64,000 nt of DNA from Patiria pectinifera (Eukaryota > Echinodermata > Asteroidea > Valvatida > Asterinidae), in the NCBI GenBank assembly GCA_029964075.1, contig CM057135.1:32601366-32665365 (forward strand), in the 5' to 3' direction. The position numbers were made by a program, and so were the translations under genes. The notes beneath the pieces are model-generated. The model made no database searches and was not told where the DNA came from. It was given only the letters and a program-made list of their open reading frames with translations. The number at the start of each line of letters is the position of its first letter. Positions within the stretch are counted from its first letter, which is position 1. Positions 24,301 to 36,202 of the stretch are shown here, piece by piece.

Positions 24301-26510
24301 AAATCCACAAAAGGCACCTATCGCAACTTGGAAAAGATACGAGTCACCGTCAGTGTCCTCGCTAGGAACCTTGTTTATTAGCCAGGATGTGCGCACCATT
24401 GCTGGCCCTTTCCCCCCAACCAATCAGACAAAATACCCGTTTTAATCATCTCAAAAGCTCGGACGGTTATTCCTTGGAGATATGCCAGACCGGCCGAGCA
24501 TCATGACGTAGTAGTAGTAGCAGTAAGGTGGTGTGAAGACGGACACACGTTATCGTATATTCAGTGTTTTGTTGTCAGGAAAGCAACGCGGCAGTTGTAC
24601 GTATTTATTAGCCCCCGTTTGCCGATTGCCGAGTCAAATTTTGTTTAAACAACTTTACGTCCTAAATCTAGTCCCAATCTTAAGTAACAACCGTGACGTC
24701 ATCAGAGACACCCATGCTCCTGTTTAGTATATTGGATGCAAACAGGAAGTCTAAGCAACTTGAACCCGATGTGTCCCCCAAAAAAGACAACAGGAAAGAC
24801 ACCAACCAATCAACAAGCAAAATCCAAAGACAGAGTGCGGTGCACTCTGGGAAAGGGGTAATGGACTCTCCGTTCCTTGGGATTTCTTCATGTTGGTACG
24901 ATTGTAAATTTAGGCTGCGATGATGATGACAACAAAAAATCTTGGCTTAGCGTGAGAGGTCGAGTCCGTGTTGTGAATCGGACGTTACATTGTCTAATCC
25001 TTCCTCGTATGAGTCAATGCTGAACAACTATCAATTCAGGCCCCCAGGGAGAACAGTTCACTGACAACTGATGGGTCAACCCTGGTAAATAACACTAAAT
25101 AAAATACATAAATAAATAAATAAATATCAAATTGAGGAAATACAACCGCCATTTTGTTTTCTTCAAACTCGTTCTCAACGCTTTACCACCGCTCGCGCGT
25201 ACAGTGATTATCAAAAGTTCTTTCATGATTTCAGTGTGGTGGTCAGGGGGATGATTTGGTTAGAAACGAGGTTTCATTGCCAAGCTTCGGCTATTTGATT
25301 GGCTCTTATGTCAACAGCGTAGCAACCATACAAAGCCAAATCGGTCTGGTTTTGAAATCGCAACCGTTACATAGTTCTCCTGTTTTCTTAATGGTCAGTT
25401 TGCCATACCTGCGCGGACAATAATATCGAATGAAATATATATTTCTTTTCTGCGGAATACAGAACACTCAGATCGTAATAATAACAATAAACGATTCATA
25501 ATAATAACCAAAAGAGCTCTATCACGTGGGATAGTGATTAATAAGTGCTAAATAAACAAGACTAAATATTTGGCCAAGCCATTGCATTAAATCATATATA
25601 ATTGTAATGTTACGCTGAAACGGAACAATATTGTTATGATACTCAGCACGTGAATTCTTCCTGCATTCACGTGCTTTAAAGGGTAAAGAGCTACGGACAA
25701 AATCCCCTTTTCCTCGGAAGAAAGGGTCCAAAAAACAAAAACACCTGTGAATTTGGCACCGTAAGTGGAAATGCGGATACACAGGCTCACATGCGAATTG
25801 TAATTATCTCGTTCGATTTGCTTGGAGGGTGGAGATTGTCTCACTGCTTAGTGCTAAATATCACACACATGCCATATTCCTCAATTCACGTGCGGAGGGG
25901 GTAAACAGTCAAGAATCCAAATCCCTGTTTCGTTCCGCGGATATAAACCGGCGAGCAACTTGAGTAAAATGCAGGAACGACAATGCAGTAAACAAACAAA
26001 CAAAGTTAAGGCCGAATCTTAGTATGACGTCATCATCTTCTCTCTTTGTTTCTTAAGGAATGTTTCTCTTTCAGGAAAAACAAACCTTGTTCTCTCACAG
26101 AGGACAGGTCTGGCGGAGAAATCATCATTGATTGGGGAGAACCCGGCCTTGACTCATTATCCATGCGATCTACGATCGCGCTTACGTCTTAGAAGGCCGT
26201 GCATCTAGTGTGACTTCACCGCTATACGACGAACAAAATCCCTGGCAGTCACAGAGCGGAGCAATGTCTTGTGTGGATGTTGTAGCGATCAATATCAGCA
26301 AGGGAAGTCATGTAAAGGTCATGATGGATGTTTTATGATTGCTGGTGTTGTTTTCAAGATTGTTAAATATGGCTGTAACTGTTCAGCTCAAGAGGGTTTC
26401 GGTCAAATTTTCCTCCCCTATTCATACTTCATGCCAGGATGATCGCCGAGTCCCATTCTTAATTAACCTAAATAGACCATTGTTTAAAATATATGGTCGC
26501 ACACTGTACC

Positions 26511-26950
26511 GTCACATTAAAGGGACCTTTTTCTAAGGCCTTCATCTAAAGAAGTATAGGTCCAATTTGCTTGTAACTTAATATGTCATAACCGGGTTGT
26601 GTTATAGATGAACATTGAAATGACGTCGTGATGAACATTTCATGTGACGTCACATTAAAGGTGATTTTCAAATGCCTATACATTGTATATATATACGGAA
26701 CTGTGTGTTCCTTTTTGGTTGTAAGTTGGTAGATATTTAGAGCATTGTGTTTTATAGATGAAGGTTCAAGTGCCGTCATGTTAATGTCAAAGTGTCATGT
26801 GACGTCACTTTAGAGAGTAATTATTCTGATATGAGGCAAATATCTATAAGTAAAGGTCTGTTTCGGTTGCAGCTTGGTGTAATAGTGTTATGTATTGAAT
26901 GACATTTAGTGATAGTGATATCACGACGATGTCATCACAAGTCACAGAGT
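26511..26950. repeat. Three-unit diverged tandem repeat with CRE octamers
   Basis: Units begin with GTCACATTAAAGG (26511), GTCACATTAAAGG (26649) and GTCACTTTAGAG (26803), giving periods of about 138 and 154 bp. Each contains similar internal blocks (a TATAGATGAA-like stretch and a TTGTAA-type stretch). The unit junctions at 26645-26652 and 26800-26807 are perfect TGACGTCA CRE palindromes. No coding potential. Confidence 0.65.
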
Positions 26951-29900
26951 CATTTCAAACAGCCGAAAACAGCTGTGTTGTCCATGTGACAAACACATAC
27001 ATGTAGTTAAAATGAATTTGTGTAGTCCCACACTGTAGGCCTGTTTTCAAGCGTATGAGTAAAACGAGTTGACAAAATCTGTTCCACAAAATCACTTCCT
27101 ATCCGCACTCATATAATTATAGCGAGTTTGAAAGAAAAACCAAGTCGAACTACGATTTGTAAGTAGTACCGAGGGAGATGATGAAGTAAAAAGGAAGACA
27201 GGTTTAGAATAAAATTCTAGTCAAACTGGGGTGGTCTCTTTGACTAAAACTACCACTTTGAATGACTTGTAAATTTTAATGCCAACTGCGTACATAAAAA
27301 CACCTTATATTCCACGCATGGAAATCCTGAGATTGGAAAGTCACTCTAATTTTTTTCTCAGAAAGGCTGGGTTTCTGGGCAGCCAGTGAAATTAATAAGG
27401 TAAACAGGAAAAGTCAAGGTCTTGCGGTCGCTTTTATTTACCGAGAGTATACATGGCCATATTATTGACAGTTAATAACAATGTAAGTTCAGTTCAAGGT
27501 TGCACAGCGCGTCACGCCGCCGTACATAATATAGACTAATGAGCGGCAGACAATTACTCGCCATTTAAACTGTATCTCGGGGAAAAATCCCTCCAGGTTT
27601 TTTTTTCCCTTTTCAAAGTGCTAAGTTAAAGACCAATCAAAATGGCATCCGAGGCATACACGTAATTCCAGCTGCAAGTTTTACTGATGCCCCCCAAAAG
27701 AGTGTTTACTGCCACGTCTTATAGTCATAATGGAGGCATGACGACTGGAAATGCGTCTAGTCAAAGCAGTCATTATTTTTTATCGGCACTTATTAGAAAT
27801 GTCTTGTCACAGAAAACTCTTTCTCTGCCTAATAAGAGCAAAACTGTGACAAGATCTTTACAAATTGCGATCAATTCACGAGTATAGGGACTAGCTCTTT
27901 GGTGTTGCCCTTTAATGAACTAGCATTGCCCCTTTCATTAGCGCTGACGCAAACGTTCCCGCACAACACACAGCTAGCAGTTTACAAGCTTTAAAGGTAC
28001 GCGCACGCCATTCTTGGTATTTCATGCTTGACGGCCTTGCAAGTTTCCTGAGTGAACACAAAATCCTGTTTATGTTTTCCTGTTTTGCTGTTTTGCAAAC
28101 TTCGATCTGTGATTACTACTGGCTTTGCACATTTATTCATGTTTTTGCTTTCTAATTTTTTTCTTTTCTGTTTGTCGTTTAAATCGATGTGGACCTAAAA
28201 TGTATACTGTTCTAATTCCCCCATGATCTTTAGGCCTATACTGGTATCCATTTTTTTTGGTTCGGAAGATTTTCGTTTTTTTCGATATGTAAAACTGCTA
28301 CTTTCAAGGCAACTGTATGCATTTCGAATTTAGTAACAATATTATTAATCGTTTCTGATTTTTCTCCCTTTTTAAACTTTTTTTTTATAACTTCGCCAAC
28401 TTAAAAACAGTTTCAAACGGCAAGTGCCTTTAAATAAGTTTCAGACTTCTTATTACACACAAAAGAGGGAATCCTCTCTTCCCATGAAATCCCGTTGAGG
28501 GCCAGCTTGTCTTGTTTGGTCGAGAGACGAAATGCTTAATCCAGCAAGACACCCTTATCAGGCGAACCTCGGATCGATACAATCCGATTTACGAAGCCAG
28601 ATCCCAGGCAAGGTCGGGCCGCCGTGAATGCCCTGCTTCCATGTTTCTCGGTAAAGAGAACTCCATTATCTATTGTACGGCTGAGACGTTCATTAGAGTG
28701 CGTTCGCTGTCGATGGATGTTGCGAAACCGACATCGACCCTACGTGGAATGATCATTTTGTGTAGCGAAGTAAGATGACGGACATGGTTGTGGAGAAGTG
28801 CAAAGGTTCGATAAAGTAATGAAGGGGAGGTAAATGTCTTAAAGTCTAACGACCAAGAGATTCAAATAAGGGGATTAGCAGGGGAGACGAAACGTTGCAC
28901 CCTGACAAATTGGGGCGTTTGCCTTCTCCTAGAGCAGGGGGAGGGGGAGGGGGAGGGGGAGGGGAGAGGGGGTTCCAGTCCACCCCGATCTCGATCGTGC
29001 AATTACAATGTTACATCGTATTAAGTTTTTTGAATGTTATGATCGCATTATTAATTCACACGTTGGACATGGGTTTCTATGCATGCACGGTTAATGAAAA
29101 AGTTGTAATTTTAAGGCATCCTGCGTCGAAAATTACAATTTTATAAAATCAGTGTAAAAATGACTGAACTTGGTTCTTGTAAATAAATCCCAGTAATTTT
29201 AAGATCATTGCTTATCGTCGAAACTTTGGCATGATCTCACCCCGAATTTGGAACATTGTTCCCTTTCGTCATCAAATTTACATCACTCAACCTGGCACAT
29301 CCACCTTTCAGAAAATCCGGGCACTAGCAAAAATCATTCATTCAATATGCGCGAATTTAGAAGGCAACTCTCATTATATTTTTAGGAGAAAACCGGATTC
29401 ATCATGCTCCTCTGAAAAGAATTTGAAATTAAACCACGCTTGATCAACTCTCAAAAAAATAAAATAAAATCGTGCACCCCAATAACCCCAAGTCCCGTTT
29501 CGGAGTAATCTACCAGCTGCTTCATTCCAATACGCTGACTGTGCGCCTGGCAGAGCTGGATCGAGAACAACCCCAAACAATCGTGCCGCACCGTGTCAGG
29601 TGCATCCTCCCCCACGGGTGAAGTTAGCCCATTGACCCTAGTAACCCCTTCACGGAAACACGGTCCGTTTCCATGCACACGCGTTACCGGTCTTTACTGG
29701 GAAAACCCAAGGGTGTACCTGCCGTCGCTTGGTAGTTGGTACGCGCTCCACTATTACAGCTCTGTTGACACTATTAATCACTATCTTGTATTTACAAGCG
29801 TTGTTGATAGAGTTGCCAGCCGTTGGTGTTGACTGCTTTTCCAGGATAAACGCGCTATTAGCTCTGGATGAAATATTGATGGGATTACTGTGTCACCTCG

Positions 29901-30124
29901 TATAAGTGTTATAGTGGGAATTTCGTTGACTGTGCATGTTATGTGGAGTGTTCTTCTCTACGGTTTAACGATCGCAAGCCCGTCAACCTCCGTGTTAATT
30001 GCTCGTCAGGAGGGGGTGGCTATGGGCGGGGTCCAAAATGGGGGGGGGGGATGAAAACGGGAAACATTTGGGAACATTTAAAAAAAAAAAGAAGTACTTT
30101 TGTACTGACCTTTCTCAGTACTAT
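26951..30124. other. Intergenic, nothing recognised apart from simple repeats
   Basis: No gene is recognised. It includes the GGGGGA repeat at 28937-28972 and a G-run at about 30042-30050. The 88-codon ORF at 28512-28778 has no recognised domain. Confidence 0.35.
28937..28972 (+). repeat. (GGGGGA)n tract, G-quadruplex candidate
   Basis: Four GGGGGA units are followed by GGGGAGAGGGGG. The pattern satisfies the standard G-quadruplex rule of four runs of three or more G with short loops. Confidence 0.75.
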
Positions 30125-30311
30125 TGTACTGACCTTTCTTTCCCTTCAGACTCTACCAATATTACTGAACTATTATTGTATAAAAAAACGAAGACACCTT
30201 CAATTATTCTTAATGGTTGTACTGACCTTTCTTTCCTTTCAGACTCTACCAATATTACTGAACTATTATTGTATAAAAAAAACGAAGACACCTTCAATTA
30301 TTCTTAATGGT
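30125..30311. repeat. Recent 93-bp tandem duplication
   Basis: Two copies (30125-30217 and 30218-30311) are nearly identical, differing by one substitution (CCCTTCAGA against CCTTTCAGA) and one A in a homopolymer. The leading TGTACTGACCTTTCT also occurs just before, at about 30106-30120, so the array may have grown from this motif. Confidence 0.85.
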
Positions 30312-31660
30312 GGTCGCCATTAGCGAGACTGAAGCCGTTTGGGAGTCACACTACAGGCATAGCTCCATGTCATGGGCACACACAAAACACGAAAACAGGA
30401 TACAAAACGAACAAAGAAAAACAGAAGTAGCGAGAATCGAGTTTAATGAATGGCGAACTTTTAGTGTGCCTGGCAGTATTGCACACACAGTATATCGTAA
30501 GACAAACACCGAAAGTTTTTATCAAAACACAAGGATCATATTTCCATGCGATCTCAAAACAATAACCGCGTGAACCTATATCTTTGAAGTCACATAAACA
30601 GGTTTTGAGGCCAAACAAAATGTTCAGTCTGACTGGCCACGCAAGACTGGCAGCTCGCCGCGGACTGACGTCACAAAGTGGGATCGGTCATGCAATAGCT
30701 TGTATTAATATTTCATGGTAACCGTACCACTCAAACTGGAATTACTACTAACGTTGCGGTACACGCAGAGTTCATTTACCCGTAGAAAACTGAAGGTACC
30801 GTGAATCAGCGGCAGGCCTGCCTGAAATGATGCAACTGCTTCGGTTGTTTTCTAAGACGAAAACTTTCATCAAAAAATATATATACACAGTAGGGAAAAA
30901 TAAAAAACATTAAAGTTTACAGCTATATCGTTAATGGCTGGAAAATTGCGTATATAGTTTTGACTTAGATCTGTAGCTCAGAATGGAAGAAACGACCTTG
31001 TTTTAGTCTCACAAACATGAGGTAAAAGAAACTGAAGATATAAGAATAGAGTAGTGAGAGAGATTCGAATGGCAAATCCACACTCTACAAAGCCCCCGTT
31101 AATTCCTCTCAGTCATACGGTTTAAGTAATCTACCCAGTTGATAATTTCCCGGAGTGCATATTGACATAAGAAATGCACATTTCGATATTTCCTATAGGA
31201 ATCTCATCAATGATCACCTTTTTTTGGTCATTTTTCTTTTTGGTGAAGATGATTGTGGCAAACACTGCCCGTTTAAACTTTCCTCTGGAGTACGTTGTTT
31301 GTCACTTTACTGAACTACTGTGAATTTAAATGTTTTCTGTCCATGTCAGAAATTCAGAGACCAATAGTTTTTCATGACAAGAAAGCTAAAAACCAGTGCA
31401 CGGCTGATTGGGCATGCAGTACTGTGCTGTATAAACTTTGTGCAAGCATTTCGATGACAGCCATTTAGAGATGGCGGGAGACGCTGGGTGGGGCTATAGC
31501 ATTTCCTTCCCTACACCCATTTTTAATGAAAAGTTAATGAGGGAACTTTCTCCGCCCCTATCCTTAAACACACCATGCGCAAATGAAAACGGTCACGGAA
31601 TACCCGTCAAACGTGACTAATGCAAATCACGGCGAGTCACGTGCAGTCTCGTCATATTAT
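30312..31660. other. Intergenic DNA upstream of the PH-domain gene
   Basis: No coding sequence is recognised. A CRE octamer lies at 30666-30673. The stretch leads into the promoter-proximal region of the PH-domain gene. Confidence 0.35.
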
Positions 31661-31667
31661 TGAGTCA
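31661..31667. promoter_or_regulatory. AP-1 (TRE) consensus site
   Basis: TGAGTCA is a perfect AP-1 site about 290 bp upstream of the proposed start site of the PH-domain gene. A CACGTG E-box lies just before it, at about 31638-31643. Confidence 0.4.
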
Positions 31668-31857
31668 CCATCGAGATTTTCTTGCGGGCTGGTCCGGAAG
31701 AGCCGTAGAAAACCAACAATGTCCCACCGTCGCTCATTATGTGATCTGCACACGCGCGGCTAGTGCATGGTTTACGTGATATGGGCGTTGAGCCTCGGGT
31801 CGGTCGGTGACTGATGAGACCTCGTGACTAAACTCACAACAAAACAAATCATGTAGC

Positions 31858-31864
31858 TGAGTCA
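31858..31864. promoter_or_regulatory. Proximal AP-1 (TRE) consensus site
   Basis: A second perfect TGAGTCA, about 95 bp upstream of the proposed start. Its context AGCTGAGTCACGAGC also resembles a Maf/Nrf half-extended site. Related TGACTAA and TGACTGA variants lie between the two perfect sites. Confidence 0.45.
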
Positions 31865-31923
31865 CGAGCTGGCTGGCTGTGTGTTGCGATGTAATCTGCC
31901 ATACGTACGCGTGAGAGTAAGGA

Positions 31924-31956
31924 TATATAAGTCGGATCGAGTCGCGTGTCTAGTCA
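31924..31956 (+). promoter_or_regulatory. Core promoter of the PH-domain gene (TATA box and initiator)
   Basis: TATATAA at 31924-31930 is followed by TCATACC at 31954-31960, which fits the initiator consensus with the A at 31956. The 32-bp spacing from TATA to start is canonical. There is no ATG between this start and the first codon proposed for the gene at 32048, giving a 5' leader of about 92 nt. The start site itself is inferred. Confidence 0.6.
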
Positions 31957-32047
31957 TACCGCTCTGACACTCGACACTACTGGCTGAAATTTGCTTGACT
32001 CTTACTAGAGCAAATCCAGTTCAACACTCTTGATTTCAGAGACTCAC

Positions 32048-32836
32048 ATGCTAACCACACAGCAAGCCTCGTCACACAACAACATCGGCAATCAGCCCAG
32101 ATTTCAAGCCCTACACTACCGACGTCTCGATATGGTTGGAAGTGATCGTTTCCCTCTGCCTAGCATGCGGAACACACCCACAACGACCATGGCGAGCATG
32201 AGTTTCCTACCCGGTAGCGAGTCCAAGAAAGGTTGCTTGGTGCTGGTGATGGGACCCCGGCGACAGCGGCTTCAGGTCAGCATCTACGCCAAGACGCTGG
32301 ACCCCTTCGTGGTCTTCTACCCTGACAAGAAGCACTGCCGACATTGCGGCGTGCTCAAGCTGAAAGGCTGCCGAGTTGAACCAGTCAGCGGCAGTGACAC
32401 AGACTTTAGAGTCATCCCCAAGAGCAGCGACGGCGGCAAGGTGATGGTCCTGGGTGCTGACTCTCGCGCCGAGCGCGAGGAGTGGATCAAGGCGCTCACC
32501 ACCCCTATCGTGGCGGAAGTGGGCCTGAGCGGCCGGCCGAGATCCATCTCGCTCCGACAGCAGCGGATGCCGTCCCTTCCTGAGATCGACGAGATCTGCT
32601 CCGATTCATCAGACTTGGAGGAAGAGGAGGAAGAATCGTGCCACGAACTTGAGTCCGAGCATGGAGTGAGCTCACCCTCCTTGCCACGCTCACGGCACGA
32701 GTTCCTCCACAACCTGGACAAATTCGGCCGCCGGCCAAGGTGCTGCACGGTCCATACCTCCACCCCGGCACCCCACGACTGCGACAGACCGTGGGACGCG
32801 CCCAAACCATCCCGTGCCATCCCAAACGGCATGTAA
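32048..32836 (+). CDS. PH-domain-containing protein, intronless
   Basis: Encodes a predicted 262-residue intracellular protein; I cannot name the orthologue. A PH domain spans about residues 60-151. It starts KKGCLVLV, has a basic RRQR stretch at 71-74 like the phosphoinositide-contacting loop, and ends with the signature helix EEWIKAL, whose invariant Trp is residue 146. PH domains bind phosphoinositides or proteins at membranes. After it come RPRSIS (163-168, fitting the RxRxxS motif of AGC kinases), an acidic run of Asp and Glu (about 186-204) and a basic, Pro-rich tail. No signal peptide or membrane segment is seen. The frame upstream of 32048 opens only with a TTG, so the first ATG (32048) is used. 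Its context is weak, and Met29 (32132) or Met48 (32189, ACCATGG) could also start. The coding part is clearly GC-richer than its surroundings. Confidence 0.85.
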   Translation: MLTTQQASSHNNIGNQPRFQALHYRRLDMVGSDRFPLPSMRNTPTTTMASMSFLPGSESKKGCLVLVMGPRRQRLQVSIYAKTLDPFVVFYPDKKHCRHCGVLKLKGCRVEPVSGSDTDFRVIPKSSDGGKVMVLGADSRAEREEWIKALTTPIVAEVGLSGRPRSISLRQQRMPSLPEIDEICSDSSDLEEEEEESCHELESEHGVSSPSLPRSRHEFLHNLDKFGRRPRCCTVHTSTPAPHDCDRPWDAPKPSRAIPNGM

Positions 32837-33284
32837 ATACCACCAAAACTGTAAATAACATTGAAGCAGAGACACTGACTTTGCCTTCGTTTTGATAACA
32901 ATGTGTGTGCAATATTATTAACATTTTCGTTGCTGTCCGATTTTGCACTTGCTGTTTGTGCATGACCGTCCCGAATGGTGCTACTGCTAATGACGATAGA
33001 CTCAACTCAAGCCGCTACCGATTACTGCTGATAGACTTAAGCCGACAGCTGAGCACTCCAGATGACACAGAGAGAAGCACCTAGTGCTTACGGAGGAAGG
33101 ACGACTTCAACAGGAGACCAGCCAGCCACCCAGACAGACTTGTTTTGTAATGTATCGACCACTAAAAGTGTTCTTCCGCTTTCTGCGGGCAAAACATGTT
33201 TTTGTACTTTTAAATTATCAAAAAGCCAGCCACCTGTTTTGTGTAACTCACACGAATGTTTGTGAATTTCAAATTTCCTGTCCA

Positions 33285-33290
33285 ATTAAA
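33285..33290 (+). terminator. Candidate polyadenylation signal
   Basis: ATTAAA, the commonest variant of the AATAAA signal, lies about 450 nt after the stop codon of the PH-domain gene. No perfect AATAAA was seen closer. GT-rich sequence (TTACGTGTGTTAC) follows further on, near 33487. Tentative. Confidence 0.35.
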
Positions 33291-36178
33291 TGCCAGTCAA
33301 AGTTTTGAATAACAAGTTTTCTTAATCAGAGGTTTTCCTTCAAACTGCCAATTTCATTCCTTCAGGAAGTATCACCGATTACTGCGGTTCTAAAAAACAG
33401 ATATGATGGCCCAGATTTCAAGGAAAATCTCTGAACCATTTTGATTCTGAACAAAACAGAACCATGTACAATGTATTTTAATATATTTACGTGTGTTACT
33501 TTTGCATCACTTGTAATTTTCTGCTACACTATTAACGAATGTGAAACACACGCCACTGCAAGCACTAAGTCTCGTAAAACTCATGAACATTGAATGTCAC
33601 TCACGGATGTTTTGAAGTTGCCACACACGTCACAGTTGTTCTGCGTCTTTACGTTTTATTTAAAAAAATGTAAACCCGAAACGTTTGTAAATGTAAACAC
33701 TAAATTGTATATTTCGTTCACGGGGTTGATGAGGAAACGCTTTCACAACATTGACGCGAGAGGCAACTTCGGAAGTTCTATATTTAAAAAAAAATATTGC
33801 ATTCGTATAGGCTCGACGAAATGTTTTTACACATTGAATGTATACTGATTCAACAATGGGCATTCAGTGCATGTAGTGACGGCAAAGCAGATACAGACGT
33901 AAATGCAAATTCATGACATGGTGGCCCATGAACTATTGTCCCCTCAGAAGGGAGTCTGTGCTGTATGTACGTGGGCGGGTTTGCCGTCTCACCTGCCGAT
34001 CGATTCTCTCTGCAACACCGTCCGAGTAGACATTTACACTGAACCTCATAATTGCGTTTACCATAAGGTTATCGGCGATTCGCATCTCCGCATCCCGGAA
34101 TACGATTTGAGTTGGCTGCCGCGACTGCGTCTTGTACAAACAATTCCAAAGGTCGCTTCTTTCCTTTGAAAACAAACCAGAAAAGCTCTGGCAATTGTCA
34201 AAGCTTTGGGTGCGAGGCGGGGACTTTGAACCACTCCGCAAAGGATAGGACAATTTATCGCCGTCTGATTTCTAATCAGATTTGGATGTTTGGACGGCAG
34301 CCAAAGTAATCGTATTCCGTGGACTCGTGAGATGCAGACTCGTAAATTGGGTCCCAGGGCCCGCAGACTGCAGCTACAAAAACCAAAAACACTTAGTCTG
34401 TGTACAAACGTGTAAACATTACTTGCTTTTACAGCTTAAAACTCAATGTTGATGGCACATCTGTTTTGACCGCTTTAACTTATCCCGAAATATCGAAGAT
34501 GCTGAAAAATGATCCAGACTATCTTGCCAGTGCCTATAGTGTTACCTTAGCAGTTGAATTTCTGACGATTGTGATTTGATATTTTATTATGCTTGACAAG
34601 TAATATTGACAATTGTGTTATTGGTCAAAAGCTGATCTGAACTGAAGATAACGACAGAGCGAAATCGTATGATCGGACTCTGTACAGCAGGCCCGGATAT
34701 TTACAAGGTCGTTCAGTCGTTACCTTCCCAGGAAATATAAGTGAAACCAACAAAGAAAAAGAAAAGGATTTTATTGTTGCTATAGCAACGATGGAAGAGC
34801 GCTATATGGTTCTAGTCGTTTCCTGAACCTGAGGTATCGGTGCCGACGGCTGTTACCTGCTAAACACTGACTCTTGACACAATGTAGCTGATTTTGTATT
34901 ACTATTAGGAAGATTGATAATTTAAAAAATGCTTTACAATGCTTTTGACAAATGTGCTTTGACAAAATATCCTTTCCCTTGGCCAGTGTGTGCAAAAATA
35001 GGCTGAAATGGACAATCTGTTGATTAAATCGCAAAATATATGAATTGTTACTTTAACAAAAAATGATGTTTGTACAGTATTGCTTATTGACACGATAAAA
35101 GATATGTATATTGTGAATTTTATAAAGATACAACAAATTATTTATTATACCTTATATGATCGTTGAGATATGGCAACATGAATAAGAAAAATGAAAATGA
35201 ATATCTTTGTGTGTTGCATTGATTCATTTAATGGGTTTTATTCTCCTTTCCCGACATTGTGTTTTAACCAAATTTTCTCGGTTTCATAATCGCGCGTGGT
35301 ACAGTTTCGGGGGATGTTTGTTTGTTTTTTAATTGTCTCTGCACGTACAATGAACGCGTAAGCGAAAGTTTGGCCCAACTGCGTAACAGTCTTTTATTTA
35401 GTATACTCCAGCTATGACATTACAAACGAACGGGGTGCATATATTATAAGAAAGCATTTCAACTCTCAGATAAACAAACGCTTATATAAGTAAGAAACCC
35501 AGCAACAATTTTGGTTTGATATATTCCCATGTACATGTACAGCATACAGAGGGTCCCGCAAAACGAATGTATGGGTTTATGATTGGGGTATGCCGACGCG
35601 ACATCAACGTGAAAAATATCAAAGGTCTTTGAAAATATCAAAGGTCTTATCCGACAGCCAATGGAAAAAACATATGGGCAGTCAATGTGGTCATCATGTC
35701 CTTGATTATGCCCAGACCTGATGACGTCATCAAACGACAGGGAGACGACCGTAGATGGCGCTGCTTAATAGCATGGATCTGGATATTGGCGTACATGATG
35801 ACATGAATTAATGACAACGAAGAGGTTTTTGAGCCGTGCGTGGGAGGTTGTATCATTACTGTCGCATGATAACGTCAGTGTAATGGGAATTAAAGATGAA
35901 TAAATAATTTATACTGATATCTCAAGATCTCTAACGAATGAACTTTCCTGCTAGTGAATTACATTGAGTTTGCTCAGGAAATTAGCAACGTTCCCGGCTG
36001 AAACGTTTGCAGTAGGACCCTCTAATCATCACAATTCGAAAATTAATTTATCGGTTTTTTTTATGTTGGTCATTTTTGCTTGCCAACTCCTTATTAGAAA
36101 AGTTTATGATTTAGTACTGCTACGAAAATAGCAATTCAGATCGGAACTTTTTTTCTTTCTTTATTTCTTTATTTTTAT
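33291..36178. other. Intergenic, nothing recognised
   Basis: AT-rich, no gene recognised. A CRE octamer lies at 35722-35729 and a GTAGATGGCGCTGC (CTCF-like) motif at 35751-35764. Confidence 0.35.
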
Positions 36179-36202
36179 GGGGGGTGGGTGGGGGTGGGGG
36201 GG
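36179..36202 (+). other. G-quadruplex motif
   Basis: Runs of 6, 3, 5 and 7 G are separated by single T residues, which is close to ideal for a stable parallel G-quadruplex. No gene is attached. Confidence 0.7.

Larger units (their letters stand above)
17587..26510. other. Long gene-free stretch with simple repeats and small hairpins
   Basis: No coding exon is recognised in almost 9 kb; exons of a spliced gene too short or diverged to see cannot be excluded. Present are hairpins at 20357-20391 and 21299-21327, and a CTCF-like motif at 18917-18933. G or C runs of ten or more occur at 21241, 23222, 23322, 23978 and 24002. A (TAAA)n run lies near 25109-25126, and CRE octamers at 20492, 24694 and 26025. 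The G/C-tract region 23000-24120 has the look of decayed transposon sequence (for example GTGGCGCACCCAGGAG at 23010). Confidence 0.4.

Noticed and set aside
32317-32901. 194-codon minus-strand ORF over the PH-domain gene
   Set aside because: Antisense shadow of a GC-rich coding region. The plus strand carries a recognisable PH domain.
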